From: Synechococcus sp. BIOS-U3-1
Lineage (GTDB): Bacteria; Cyanobacteriota; Cyanobacteriia; PCC-6307; Cyanobiaceae
Reading direction: 5' to 3'
DNA: 64,000 bases
Assembly: GCF_014279975.1 (NCBI RefSeq)
Contig: NZ_CP047936.1
Span: 682,001 to 746,000, forward strand
Part shown: piece after piece, positions 1 to 7,124 of the stretch
Numbering within the stretch: the first letter of the stretch is position 1
Layout of the letters: every line of letters starts with the position of its first letter
The notes under the pieces: model-generated
Databases searched by the model: none
What the model was told of the DNA's origin: nothing
The model's input: only the letters and a program-made list of their open reading frames with translations
Made by a program: the position numbers and the translations under genes

Positions 1-1158
1 GGCAGCACACTCGCTTGCGCCAAGACGTTGCCTGCGGCCTTGAGGATTGCTGCGGGGAGTGGCGCTATGGCTTTGTTTCTCGCCCTTACGGGTGCGCAGC
101 CATCCGTGGTGCGCGCGGTGTTGATGGGTGCAGCGGCACTGCTAATTGGTGAAAGCGGACATCGCAGTCGCCCGCTAGAGGTGCTCCTGGTCACGCTGGT
201 GCTGATGCTGCTGGTGCATCCGGCATGGGGGCGTTTCATCGGCTTTCAGTTCAGCGCCGCGGCGACGGCCGGCTTGGTGATTTCGGCAGGCTCTCTGGAG
301 CAATGGTTTGTGCAGCACTGGCCCCAGTGTTTGCATCGATTGGCTCCGGCGCTTTCGATTCCCCTTGCTGCTCTGTTCTGGACCTTGCCACTGCAATTGC
401 TGTATTTCGGCGCAGCGCCTCTTTATGCATTAGTCAGCAACCTGCTTGCTGCTCCGTTGCTAGCTCCACTCACGCTGGCCGCCATGGCACTGGCTGTGAT
501 GGTGTTGCTGCTGCCGGCTGCTCTGAGCGCTGCTCTGTTGCCTTGGTTGATCTGGCCTGTGCAGCAGTTGAGTTGGTGGCTGATCAGTTTGGTGCACTGG
601 ATCAGTCAGTGGCCAGGGGCTCAGATGCTCACAGGGCCGGTGCATCCCCTGCTTGTGTTGTTGTTTGCTCTGGGGCTGCTCCCCTGGCTGATGCCCGCTA
701 CGCAGCGCTGGCGCGGTCTGTCGTTGTTGTGGCTTGTGTTGGCGGTGTGCCTGCAGGTTCGGGTTCAGCTTCGGGATGACTTGATTCGTGTGGAGCAGTG
801 GGGACGCCAGTGGTTGGTGCTGCGCCACCGAGGTCGGGCGGCCATGTTGAGCAGCCATGGCGATGACCTCAGTTGCCGAATCGCGACACGACTGAGTCAT
901 GGGCTTGGTCATCAACGGCTTGATTGGATTGCGGTCCTCGACCCGGTGGGTACGGATCAGCAGGTGTGTTGGAACGTATTGGCGCACACGCTTGAAGTGG
1001 AACAGAGAGGACGGTTCCCCCTCACTCCAGGGCAGCGTCTGCAGAGCGATGGACTGAGTGTTGGCGTCGCTGACCAGCGGGGCCGCATGTTGACAGTCCG
1101 CTTTGGAACTCGAGTTCAACGACTACGTCGCAGCAATCTTCGCCCCCAATCGGGCTGA
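1..1158 (+). CDS. comEC: ComEC/Rec2-family DNA uptake channel protein, 3' part
   Basis: C-terminal 385 or so codons of a ComEC/Rec2-type membrane protein, open from base 1 with no start in the window, so the gene is cut at its 5' side. The competence-domain signature TGAQPSVVRAVLMGAAALL is present, followed by at least six strongly hydrophobic segments and then a soluble tail. That tail (LVLRHRGRAAMLSSHGDD region) sits where ComEC proteins carry a metallo-beta-lactamase-like domain, but it is short and lacks obvious metal motifs, as in other picocyanobacteria. In the family this is the inner-membrane channel for single-stranded DNA during transformation. It is followed by tRNA-Ser. Confidence 0.85.
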   Translation, partial: GSTLACAKTLPAALRIAAGSGAMALFLALTGAQPSVVRAVLMGAAALLIGESGHRSRPLEVLLVTLVLMLLVHPAWGRFIGFQFSAAATAGLVISAGSLEQWFVQHWPQCLHRLAPALSIPLAALFWTLPLQLLYFGAAPLYALVSNLLAAPLLAPLTLAAMALAVMVLLLPAALSAALLPWLIWPVQQLSWWLISLVHWISQWPGAQMLTGPVHPLLVLLFALGLLPWLMPATQRWRGLSLLWLVLAVCLQVRVQLRDDLIRVEQWGRQWLVLRHRGRAAMLSSHGDDLSCRIATRLSHGLGHQRLDWIAVLDPVGTDQQVCWNVLAHTLEVEQRGRFPLTPGQRLQSDGLSVGVADQRGRMLTVRFGTRVQRLRRSNLRPQSG

Positions 1159-1213
1159 TTGCTCATGGTGTGAGAGGGCTGCCTACTAAAGTGATAATGC
1201 GCTTTGAGCGCTT

Positions 1214-1300
1214 GGAGAGGTGGCAGAGCCCGGTTGAATGCGCACGACTCGAAATCGTGTAGGGGTAACACCCTCGTGGGTTCGAATCCCACCCTCTCCG
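1214..1300 (+). tRNA. tRNA-Ser (anticodon CGA)
   Basis: An 87-base class II tRNA. The acceptor arms GGAGAGG and CCTCTCC pair, the anticodon stem is CACGA/TCGTG around loop CTCGAAA (anticodon CGA, reads UCG), there is a long variable arm, and the T-loop is TTCGAATC. CCA is not encoded; a T-run follows at 1301-1305. An integrase gene starts 170 bases downstream, and parts of this tRNA recur near 10.05 and 10.24 kb, so it is the attachment gene of the island. Confidence 0.97.
1242..1262 (+). repeat. Candidate att core, anticodon-arm copy (left)
   Basis: A 21-base stretch inside tRNA-Ser that covers the anticodon stem-loop and is repeated exactly at 10054-10074. It is an imperfect dyad, the usual shape of a tyrosine-recombinase crossover site. 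Its use as the crossover point is inferred from the repeat and the adjacent integrase. Confidence 0.65.
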
Positions 1301-1305
1301 TTTTT
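1290..1305 (+). repeat. Candidate att core, tRNA 3'-end copy (left)
   Basis: Sixteen bases, CACCCTCTCCGTTTTT, formed by the last bases of tRNA-Ser and its T-run, are repeated exactly at 10234-10249. Integration at the 3' end of a tRNA leaves this kind of short direct repeat. This pair encloses all the integrase-arm-like repeats, so it is the better candidate for the present island ends. Confidence 0.6.
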
Positions 1306-1412
1306 AGTAAGTCCTTGTAGGTTCCGTGTCGCCCCAAACCCGTTGCGGTAAGGGACTTTTTGATGCCTGGTTGTCTCGAATAGTCGCATAAAACACCAGG
1401 GTGTCTCGCGGA

Positions 1413-1464
1413 TGTGTTGTTGGATTTGGGGGTTGTGTTGTTGGATAAAATCGGTGTTGTTGGA
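1413..1464 (+). repeat. Three direct repeats upstream of the integrase (arm-type sites?)
   Basis: TGTGTTGTTGGA at 1413-1424 and 1434-1445, with a third copy at 1453-1464 differing only at its first base. Start-to-start spacing is 21 and 19 bases, close to two helical turns. The same 12-mer occurs twice at the other island end (10140-10163). Lambda-type integrases bind short direct repeats beside the core, so these are candidate integrase arm sites that also overlap the integrase promoter region. Confidence 0.6.
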
Positions 1465-1472
1465 TTTCTGAG

Positions 1473-2738
1473 ATGTCCCTCTCTGACTCGCAAGTCAAGG
1501 CAGAGAAGGCAGGACAAGGAAGAAGGAGTGTCTCTGTTGGAAACTCTCTGATTCTGGTTATCGAATCAGAATCCAGAGGAGGTGGAAAGTCCTTTGAGGG
1601 ACGTATGAGGTTCCCTCCTGGGCGCAAGGGCAAGCAGGTTCCCGTGCGGATTGGTGTCTATGGAAAAGGTCTTGGGAAGTGGTCTCTCAGGGAGGCAAGG
1701 GATGAATGGGACCGCATCAAGACTTGGAGCAGGGAGACAGGCAGAGACCCCAGGGAACTGAAAAAGGAAGAACAGCAGGACAAGGTTCAGCAGTCCTCAG
1801 GTCCGACCTTCGAGCAGGCATGTGAGTCCTATCTCTCCAACTCAACGGCAAAAGAGAGAACCAAGCAGAACTACCGAAATGTCTTGTGGAACCAGGTGCT
1901 TCCAAGGTTTGGGGCAGAAACTCCTGTTGAGCACCTCTCTTGGGACCACAAAGGAGAAGGAGGGAAGAAGGGACGGGAACTGGTGATGGATTACTTCCGT
2001 TCCGTGGAGGTCAGGGCACCTGTTCAGGCACAAACGAACCTGATGGTCATGCGTGGGGTCTTTGACCATGCGATTGACCAGGGGTGGATGGAAAGGGACC
2101 AAAACCCTGCTCTTGGGACCAGAGGAACCAAGACCAAGCACCAACCCAAACCTCATCCATCGTTGCGTTGGGACCAACTTCCTCAGTTCTTCGAGGAGTT
2201 GGAAGGGAACAAGGCAAACGGAACTCTGGTGATGGTTGGTGCGGTGAAGGTCCTTTTCATGACCTTCCTCCGGGTTGGTTCTTTGGTTCCGATGCGATGG
2301 GAGGAACTGGATACCGCAGAGGACCTCTGGGTCATCCCAGGCAACCGAATGAAGAACGGACAGGACCACTTGGTCCCTCTGACGGACCCACTCAAAGATG
2401 TCCTGGATTCACTGCGGAAGGTGACTGGCGATGAAGAGTTCGTGTTCTTCTCCCATAGGTCCAGAGGCACTCCACACATCAACCCTTCATCCATCAACCA
2501 GCATCTGATTCGGATGGGATACAAATCGGTTCTGCGGGCACATGGAGTGCGTTCTATTCCGATGACCGCAGGACAAGATGTTCTTGGGTTTCCTGCTGAA
2601 CTGATTCAGAGGCAGTTGTCCCACAGCATCGGGGACAAAGTTCGCAAGGCATACGACAGGTCTGAGATGCTGAATGAGAGGAGAAAGTTTATGGTTTCTT
2701 GGTGCGATGCTCTGCTTGCTCAGGGCATGAAGGTCTGA
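1473..2738 (+). CDS. Tyrosine site-specific integrase (P4/CP4-57-like)
   Basis: A 421-residue phage-type integrase that would catalyse insertion and excision of the island at tRNA-Ser. The N-terminal part (VRIGVYGKGLGKWSLREARD, then GRDPRELKKEEQ) has the arm-binding pattern of P4-type integrases. The middle is a helical core-binding domain, and the C-terminal catalytic domain shows all expected residues: Arg in FMTFLRVGSLVPMRW, Lys in IPGNRMKNGQDHLVPL, HGVR, QLSH, and the nucleophile Tyr in KAYDRS. It looks intact. It starts at ATG just after three direct repeats and is transcribed away from the tRNA, the usual arrangement. Confidence 0.93.
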   Translation: MSLSDSQVKAEKAGQGRRSVSVGNSLILVIESESRGGGKSFEGRMRFPPGRKGKQVPVRIGVYGKGLGKWSLREARDEWDRIKTWSRETGRDPRELKKEEQQDKVQQSSGPTFEQACESYLSNSTAKERTKQNYRNVLWNQVLPRFGAETPVEHLSWDHKGEGGKKGRELVMDYFRSVEVRAPVQAQTNLMVMRGVFDHAIDQGWMERDQNPALGTRGTKTKHQPKPHPSLRWDQLPQFFEELEGNKANGTLVMVGAVKVLFMTFLRVGSLVPMRWEELDTAEDLWVIPGNRMKNGQDHLVPLTDPLKDVLDSLRKVTGDEEFVFFSHRSRGTPHINPSSINQHLIRMGYKSVLRAHGVRSIPMTAGQDVLGFPAELIQRQLSHSIGDKVRKAYDRSEMLNERRKFMVSWCDALLAQGMKV

Positions 2739-3016
2739 CGATTTAGGGGGTGGTTTGAGTTAGTCGGACCTCATGAGACCACCTGGTATGACTTGGAGGT
2801 CATCCTACAAACCAGCACATAGAACCGGCGGGTCGGGTTCTCCTGGATTATACTATATTCATCGAAACGAAGGGAGCATACCTTCCGCTGCGATACAAAT
2901 AAAATAATCACTTGCCCGCAAGGGTCTTTCTAAACCAGACATCCCCTCTCTGGTTTCTCTGTCTAACAAGATAAAAAGCAAATAACCGACTTTCTTTCCT
3001 CTTGCTTTTTGCCCTT
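2739..3016. other. Non-coding gap after the integrase
   Basis: I see no gene here. The stretch contains competing inverted repeats (GGTGGT at about 2750 with ACCACC at about 2780; GACCTC with GAGGTC further on; AGAACC/GGTTCT at 2821-2841) and an AT-rich TATACTATATTC stretch near 2850 that could be a -10 region for the downstream small gene. It may be the regulatory region of the AlpA-like gene. Confidence 0.4.
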
Positions 3017-3211
3017 ATGTCCGCTTATTCACATTTTCTGCGACTGAAACAGGTCAAAGAAATCACCTGTCTCTCTAAATCCTCCATTTATCGACTAATG
3101 GAGCAGGGGGATTTTCCAAAGCAAGTTCCTTTGAGTGCTCGTTCTGTCGTCTGGGTAAAGTCTCAGGTCGAAGATTGGTGTGCTCAAAAGGTTTGTGCTG
3201 CTCTTAGTTGA
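3017..3211 (+). CDS. AlpA-like small DNA-binding regulator/excisionase
   Basis: A 64-residue protein from ATG 3017 (an upstream in-frame TTG at 3002 is possible). The sequence FLRLKQVKEITCLSKSSIYR, then LMEQGDFPKQVPLSARSVVW and VKSQVEDWCAQK, matches the AlpA/MerR-like winged-helix pattern: a helix-turn-helix in which SKSSIYRLM is the recognition helix, then the wing (F P K . V . L . . R S V V W) and a terminal helix with VEDW. In prophages and P4-like islands AlpA acts as regulator or excisionase for the neighbouring integrase, which fits its place downstream of the integrase. Confidence 0.75.
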   Translation: MSAYSHFLRLKQVKEITCLSKSSIYRLMEQGDFPKQVPLSARSVVWVKSQVEDWCAQKVCAALS

Positions 3212-3297
3212 GCAATTGTTAGTCAATAAACTGACTCAAAACCCTATCGGTGAGAGAACACCGAGAAAAAACATATTCACACTATCTCTCTTGTATC

Positions 3298-3747
3298 ATG
3301 GTGACGCAAATTAGCAAGTCTTTTGTCAAGACGACCGATATATTAACTCATGAATCACTAAATATCCTCCAAATACCAGCACCTGAAACTCTCAAAGAGC
3401 ACTCATACTTCACCCTCAAGGGGCGCCTTGAGTTTTCAAAGGACTACAAAGGAGTTCTTTGGGCAATATCGCAGACTCCTGGCATTTCTCGTGTCGAATA
3501 CAACCATACGGACTTTTCTGTCTCCTGTTCATGGTGTCTAACTCATGACCATTTGACCACTGAAGAGTCATTGGCATTTACCTGCGAGTACATAGATACC
3601 TTTGTCTCCAAACTTAAAATGGTTGTTGGCGATAAGGTTATGGAATTCAAGGACATGGGCATCGAACCTCATGTCTTTATTGAAAGTCTGAAACCGATTA
3701 ATGAATACGACGGGGAACGCAATGGACTCTGGTCAAAGTACTACTAA
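3298..3747 (+). CDS. Hypothetical island protein
   Basis: A 149-residue soluble protein, no recognised family. I chose ATG 3298; an in-frame GTG at 3250 would add 16 residues with no better context. It is mildly acidic, has no signal peptide or membrane segment, and contains a Cys-rich middle (VSCSWCLTHDH, then AFTCEY). It follows the AlpA-like gene on the same strand and ends just before a strong intrinsic terminator, so the two may share a transcript. Confidence 0.6.
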   Translation: MVTQISKSFVKTTDILTHESLNILQIPAPETLKEHSYFTLKGRLEFSKDYKGVLWAISQTPGISRVEYNHTDFSVSCSWCLTHDHLTTEESLAFTCEYIDTFVSKLKMVVGDKVMEFKDMGIEPHVFIESLKPINEYDGERNGLWSKYY

Positions 3748-3783
3748 ATAAATATTGGTTTTCTCAGACTCAGATTTCTAAAA

Positions 3784-3818
3784 CCCCTAGGAGTTCAAAA
3801 ACCTGGGGGATTTTTTTT
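3784..3818 (+). terminator. Rho-independent terminator
   Basis: CCCCTAGG pairs with CCTGGGG (one bulged T) across a ten-base loop and is followed directly by eight T residues. It closes the unit of the preceding plus-strand gene. Confidence 0.85.
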
Positions 3819-3914
3819 GAGAGAATGGATTTGATATATCAATGACGCAAAGCACTTCCTCTGGAGGTCAACGGGACCCATCGTTTTAGATGTCAACAAG
3901 AAACCAATTGCTGC

Positions 3915-4046
3915 TTATCGCTTTGTCTTACTTTTGTAGTTTTCTTCTATAAGTTCTGCGATCAGATCTTCTATTTTTATTCTCCATCGTTTGCCTAATG
4001 CCACAAGCATTTCATATTGGACTGAACTGATTTTGACTTGCCTCAT
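3915..4046 (-). CDS. 43-residue ribbon-helix-helix-like protein
   Basis: A short open frame of 43 codons on the minus strand, starting MRQVKISSVQYEMLVALGKR and ending LIAELIEENYKSKTKR. A short polar beta-like start followed by two amphipathic helices fits a small ribbon-helix-helix or similar DNA-binding fold, though this is a fold-level guess. Its ATG overlaps the stop of the upstream gene (ATGA), which argues for translational coupling and for both being real. It could also be the downstream half of a once-single gene. Confidence 0.55.
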   Translation of the reverse strand: MRQVKISSVQYEMLVALGKRWRIKIEDLIAELIEENYKSKTKR

Positions 4047-4228
4047 GTGATCTCCAAGTGTGCCTGCTTTCTTTGTCTGTACAGGTTCTTAAGTGCGATC
4101 TTGTATGTATCACTCCTGGTGGGAATATCTAAATCATCCATCAGGAACTCTTCCATCGGCATATAAACCGGAACCTCCTTTGTCTTAAAGGAAAGTTGGA
4201 ACCTGTTTTGTTTCTTCTTTGGGAACAT
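4043..4228 (-). CDS. Small ribbon-helix-helix-like regulator
   Basis: 61 residues from ATG 4228; the frame stays open to a TTG at 4330. The segment VPVYMPMEEFLMDDLDI followed by PTRSDTYKIALKNLYRQRK reads like a CopG/Arc-type ribbon-helix-helix unit: strand, helix A, an RSD turn, then helix B. The basic N-terminus (FPKKKQNR) would suit DNA binding. It overlaps the next small gene by four bases. Two tandem hairpins lie in its leader. A regulator or antitoxin role is inference only; no toxin-like partner was recognised. Confidence 0.5.
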   Translation of the reverse strand: MFPKKKQNRFQLSFKTKEVPVYMPMEEFLMDDLDIPTRSDTYKIALKNLYRQRKQAHLEIT

Positions 4229-4363
4229 CGTTTTGACTGGTGTATTAAATGTGAGTGGAATTTGCTTTTGGTCTCTAGAGGTACCTCTGGAGTCTTCGTG
4301 AGTAGCAGTCTTAGGTCGCCAGAGATGCAAAGAGCACCTATATTTATTTGATGCTTCTTTAGT

Positions 4364-4403
4364 ATTTTCACCCCACTTCGTGTGGTGAAAATGCCTTCGG
4401 CAT
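4364..4403. promoter_or_regulatory. Two tandem inverted repeats upstream of the small regulator pair
   Basis: ATTTTCACC...GGTGAAAAT (4364-4392, interrupted stem extended by CCAC/GTGG) is followed at once by ATGCC-TTC-GGCAT (4391-4403). They lie in the leader of the minus-strand regulator pair, downstream of a TATAAT on that strand (complement of 4462-4467). They could be an operator for autoregulation or RNA hairpins in the leader. Confidence 0.45.
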
Positions 4404-4573
4404 CTACTCTTATATTTGGTCTTTAATTATTTAGAGGTAGAATTTCTGAAAGACTCTATGTATTATATAGACAACTAAGAAGTTCAAGGTACACAGCGCT
4501 TGCCGAAGAACCCTATGTATTCATTCTATTGGATAATTGTTGTTCTGCCAAGTGTTATTGATCGACATAAGTA

Positions 4574-4602
4574 TTGACTAAATAGAATAAATCGTGTATA
4601 AT
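4574..4602 (+). promoter_or_regulatory. Consensus sigma-70-type promoter
   Basis: TTGACT at 4574-4579 and TATAAT at 4597-4602 with exactly 17 bases between them, so transcription should start near 4609. It is about 40 bases upstream of the ATG of the zinc-ribbon gene and is the best-matched promoter I found in the window. Confidence 0.75.
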
Positions 4603-4644
4603 GTACATGTGCCAATAAGGGCAATTGTATTTCGCTTTAAACTA

Positions 4645-5001
4645 ATGACTATTACGGAAAAGTATATCCAGATGATGCAACTATCTTTGCTTCACTGCAA
4701 AAAGAAACAGTTCAGGGATGGAATGGGTTGGACTCTTGCCTGCCCCTTCTGTAGGGATGCACAGAAGCGTGAGAGCAAGATCAACGAGAAGTGTGCTTCC
4801 CTCTACCCAGTAAAGGGCACCTTCACCTATTTCTTCTCCTGCAATAGGGGACTGAATGGTGGAGTTCAAGGTGTTCATTCCTGTAATCACACAATGAAGT
4901 TCTCCACCTTCCTCAAGCAGTGGAACCCACCTCAATACAGTAAGTATGTAAGGGAGAAGGAACTGGCAAAGAAGAACTACAAACCCAAGTTCTCTGGTTA
5001 G
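4645..5001 (+). CDS. Stand-alone phage-primase-like zinc-ribbon protein
   Basis: 118 residues from ATG 4645 (a GTG at 4594 is in frame but lies on the -10 box). The layout YIQMMQLSLLHCKKKQF, then WTLACPFCRDAQKRESK, YFFSC, HSCNHTMKFSTFLKQW and YSKYVREKE resembles the N-terminal zinc-binding region of T4-type phage primases (gp61): a CPxC knuckle, a spacer, a second Cys pair, then a FLK...Y..E helix. There is no catalytic primase domain. The last 117 bases of this gene occur again at 5632-5748 and 6790-6906. A nucleic-acid-binding role is inferred from the fold resemblance only. Confidence 0.6.
   Translation: MTITEKYIQMMQLSLLHCKKKQFRDGMGWTLACPFCRDAQKRESKINEKCASLYPVKGTFTYFFSCNRGLNGGVQGVHSCNHTMKFSTFLKQWNPPQYSKYVREKELAKKNYKPKFSG
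4885..5001 (+). repeat. Zinc-ribbon gene tail, copy 1 of 3
   Basis: The last 117 bases of the intact zinc-ribbon gene, beginning at AATCACACAATGAAG and ending at its stop codon. Copies 2 and 3 have the same length and keep most of the coding sequence (FSTFLKK.NPPQY.KY). Each of copies 1 and 2 is followed after about 95 bases by a TPR gene. Confidence 0.8.
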
Positions 5002-5073
5002 AGATAGAAGAGGTCTGACTGGTTCTTCCTCAGACATCTCTGATTGCCTTCGTAGCATTATCTGTTTACCTTG

Positions 5074-5619
5074 ATGGAATCAGAATCCAAATCATTGTCT
5101 CGCAGGACTATTGCCATTGCTTCTGCATTGTCTGTGCTTGCGCTTGGGTCTCCGTTGATGACTGCAGACGCGAACACTTTGGCGGATCATTTATATAGTA
5201 TTGGAAGAGAAAAATATGAACAAGGTAATTATCAAGGAGCAATTGATGATTGGAGTAAGGCAATAGAGATTAATCCGGAATTTGCTGCTGCCTACAACAA
5301 TCGTGGTTATGCTAAGTATAATTTAAAAGATTACCAAGGAGCAATTGCTGATTGCGATAAGGCAATAGAAAGTAATCCGCAGGATGAAATTGTCTATCTT
5401 AATCGCGGTGTTGCCAAATATAATTTAAAAGATTATAAAGGGGCAATTGCTGATCTCGATAAGTACATAGAGATTAATCCTCATCATGCCAATCCCTACT
5501 ACATCAGTGGTCTTGCTAGAGAATTGGCAAATGATCTTGAGGGTGCCTGTGATGATTGGAGAAAAGCAGCAGATCTTGGCGAAGTACGCTCTGCTGAACG
5601 GGTGAAGAAACAGTGTTAG
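5074..5619 (+). CDS. Exported TPR protein (island copy 1)
   Basis: 181 residues from ATG 5074; a TTG at 5095 aligns with the ATG of the second TPR gene and may be the true start. An N-terminal export signal (SRRTIAIASALSVLALGSPL) is followed by about four 34-residue tetratricopeptide repeats of the form YNNRGYAKYNLKDYQGAIAD and a terminal half-repeat LEGACDDWRKAADLG. TPR domains bind other proteins; the partner is unknown. Where the second copy has the lipobox cysteine (ITAC) this one has MTAD, so it should not be lipidated and is more likely periplasmic or signal-anchored. Confidence 0.8.
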   Translation: MESESKSLSRRTIAIASALSVLALGSPLMTADANTLADHLYSIGREKYEQGNYQGAIDDWSKAIEINPEFAAAYNNRGYAKYNLKDYQGAIADCDKAIESNPQDEIVYLNRGVAKYNLKDYKGAIADLDKYIEINPHHANPYYISGLARELANDLEGACDDWRKAADLGEVRSAERVKKQC

Positions 5620-5631
5620 GGATTGGTTTCT

Positions 5632-5748
5632 AATCACTGAATGAGGTTCTCCACCTTTCTCAAGAAGTGCAATCCACCTCAATACCGGAAATATGTAAGG
5701 GAGAAGGAGATGGCAACGAAGAACTATCAACCAAGGTTCCCTGGTTAG
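5632..5748 (+). pseudogene. Zinc-ribbon gene tail, copy 2 of 3
   Basis: A 117-base partial copy of the zinc-ribbon gene that starts 12 bases after the first TPR stop. It can encode about 35 residues (ATG, FSTFLKKCNPPQYRKYVREK) but has lost the Cys knuckles, and an in-frame TGA replaces the Thr codon before the Met. It is most simply explained as a by-product of the tandem duplication that produced the second TPR gene. Confidence 0.7.
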
Positions 5749-5843
5749 TGATAAATGAGATCAAACTGGTTCTTCCATGATGCATCTTTAATTGCTGTGC
5801 CAGTGCTCCCTTCCTAGATTGATGGAAGCAGAACACCTCTTAT

Positions 5844-6776
5844 ATGTCACGCAGGACCACTGCCATTGCTGCTGCACTGTCTGTGCTTGCTCTTGGGTCG
5901 CCGTTGATTACCGCTTGTGCGAACCCTTTGGCGAACAATTCATACAATAGTGGAGTAGACAAATATGAACAAGGCAATTACCAAGGAGCAATTGCTGATT
6001 ACACCAAGGCAATTGAGATCAATCCTGATTTTGCCGATGCCTTCATTAATCGTGGTGCCGCCAAGGATGAATTAGGAGATCTTCAAGGAGCAATTTCTGA
6101 TTACACCAGGGCAATAGAGATCAATCCTCAGAATTCGATTGCTTACGGCAATCGTGGCAATTCCAAGAATAAATTAGGGGATCATCAAGGCGCAATTGCT
6201 GACTACACGAAAGCAATAGAGATCAATCCTGAGTCTGCCAATGCCTATTACAATCGTGGCAATGCCAAGAGTGAGTTAAAAGATTATCAAGGAGCAATTG
6301 CTGATTACACAAAGGCAATAGAGATTGACTCTCAGCATTCCAATGCCTACAGCAATCGTGGTATTGCCAAGTATGATTTAGAAGATTATCAAGGAGCAAT
6401 TTCTGATTACACCAGGGCAATAGAGATCAATCCTCAGAATTCGATTGCTTACGGTAATCGTGGCAATGCCAAGAGTAAATTGGGGGATCATCAAGGAGCA
6501 ATTGCTGATTACACGGAGGCAATAGAGATCAATCCTCAGGATTCGATTGCTTACGGTAATCGTGGTACCACCAAGAATGAATTGGGGGATCATCAAGGAG
6601 CAATTGCTGATTACACCAAGGCGCTAAAGATTGATCCGAAGGATGCCAACACTTATGAGAATCGTGGTATTGCTAGAGAATTAGCAAATGATCTAGAGGG
6701 TGCTTGTCGTGATTGGAGAAAAGCAGCAGATCTTGGCAAGGAACGCTCTGCTGAATGGGTGAAGAATCAGTGTTAG
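5844..6776 (+). CDS. TPR lipoprotein (island copy 2)
   Basis: 310 residues beginning MSRRTTAIAAALSVLALG, with a lipobox ITAC, so a lipoprotein signal peptide is predicted. About eight tetratricopeptide repeats follow (YGNRGNAKSKLGDHQGAIAD type), ending with LEGACRDWRKAADLG as in copy 1. Several repeats are almost identical at the DNA level, including a block near 6084-6204 that recurs about 306 bases (three repeat units) later, so the array has grown recently. The expected place is a membrane-anchored periplasmic scaffold. The partner and purpose are unknown. Confidence 0.85.
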   Translation: MSRRTTAIAAALSVLALGSPLITACANPLANNSYNSGVDKYEQGNYQGAIADYTKAIEINPDFADAFINRGAAKDELGDLQGAISDYTRAIEINPQNSIAYGNRGNSKNKLGDHQGAIADYTKAIEINPESANAYYNRGNAKSELKDYQGAIADYTKAIEIDSQHSNAYSNRGIAKYDLEDYQGAISDYTRAIEINPQNSIAYGNRGNAKSKLGDHQGAIADYTEAIEINPQDSIAYGNRGTTKNELGDHQGAIADYTKALKIDPKDANTYENRGIARELANDLEGACRDWRKAADLGKERSAEWVKNQC

Positions 6777-6789
6777 GGATTGGTTTTCT

Positions 6790-6906
6790 AATCACACAAT
6801 GAAGTTCTCAACCTTCCTCAAGAAGTGGAATCCACCTCAATACAGTAAGTATGCAAGTGAGAAGGAATTGGTGAAGAAGAACTACCAACCCAGGTTCTCT
6901 GGTTAG
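6790..6906 (+). pseudogene. Zinc-ribbon gene tail, copy 3 of 3
   Basis: A 117-base partial copy starting 13 bases after the second TPR stop (NHTMKFSTFLKKWNPPQYSK, then YASEKELVKKNYQPRFSG and a stop). It is closer to copy 1 than to copy 2 and keeps the copy-1 trailing bases GATAGAAGAGGTC. Its stop overlaps the stop of the convergent gene on the minus strand. Confidence 0.7.
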
Positions 6907-7124
6907 GGATAGAAGAGGTCCATCAGGTTCCCGTCCTCATCAACAATCCTGTATTGCTTACCTGATTGACTTGCTTTGCTCTGTGCTGTCCTGGAGGCAG
7001 AAGGAAGGTGGTGAACCGTTTGGTATTGCTGCCATCCACCGAACTGATTGCGAACTTGGATTTTGTATTTGGGTGATGCCATGACTGGTAGGGCAAGAAG
7101 TAGTAGAAGGAGAAATATTCTCAT
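6903..7124 (-). CDS. Small secreted hypothetical protein
   Basis: 73 residues. MRIFLLLLLLALPVMAS is a clear signal peptide with an AxA-like cleavage site, leaving a basic mature part (YKIQVRNQFGGWQQYQTVHH) that ends RIVDEDGNLMDLFYP. I do not recognise the family. Its start overlaps the stop of the upstream LprI-like gene by four bases (ATGA), so the two are co-translated. Confidence 0.7.
   Translation of the reverse strand: MRIFLLLLLLALPVMASPKYKIQVRNQFGGWQQYQTVHHLPSASRTAQSKASQSGKQYRIVDEDGNLMDLFYP

Noticed and set aside
4681-5058. 125-codon open frame on the minus strand opposite the zinc-ribbon gene
   Set aside because: It mirrors the zinc-ribbon gene, whose Cys pattern and promoter support the plus strand, and it has no family features.
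5223-6640. Regularly spaced near-identical repeats, first considered as a CRISPR array
   Set aside because: The repeats are 102-base coding units of TPR domains in one frame, not short repeats with unique spacers; no cas gene is present in the window.
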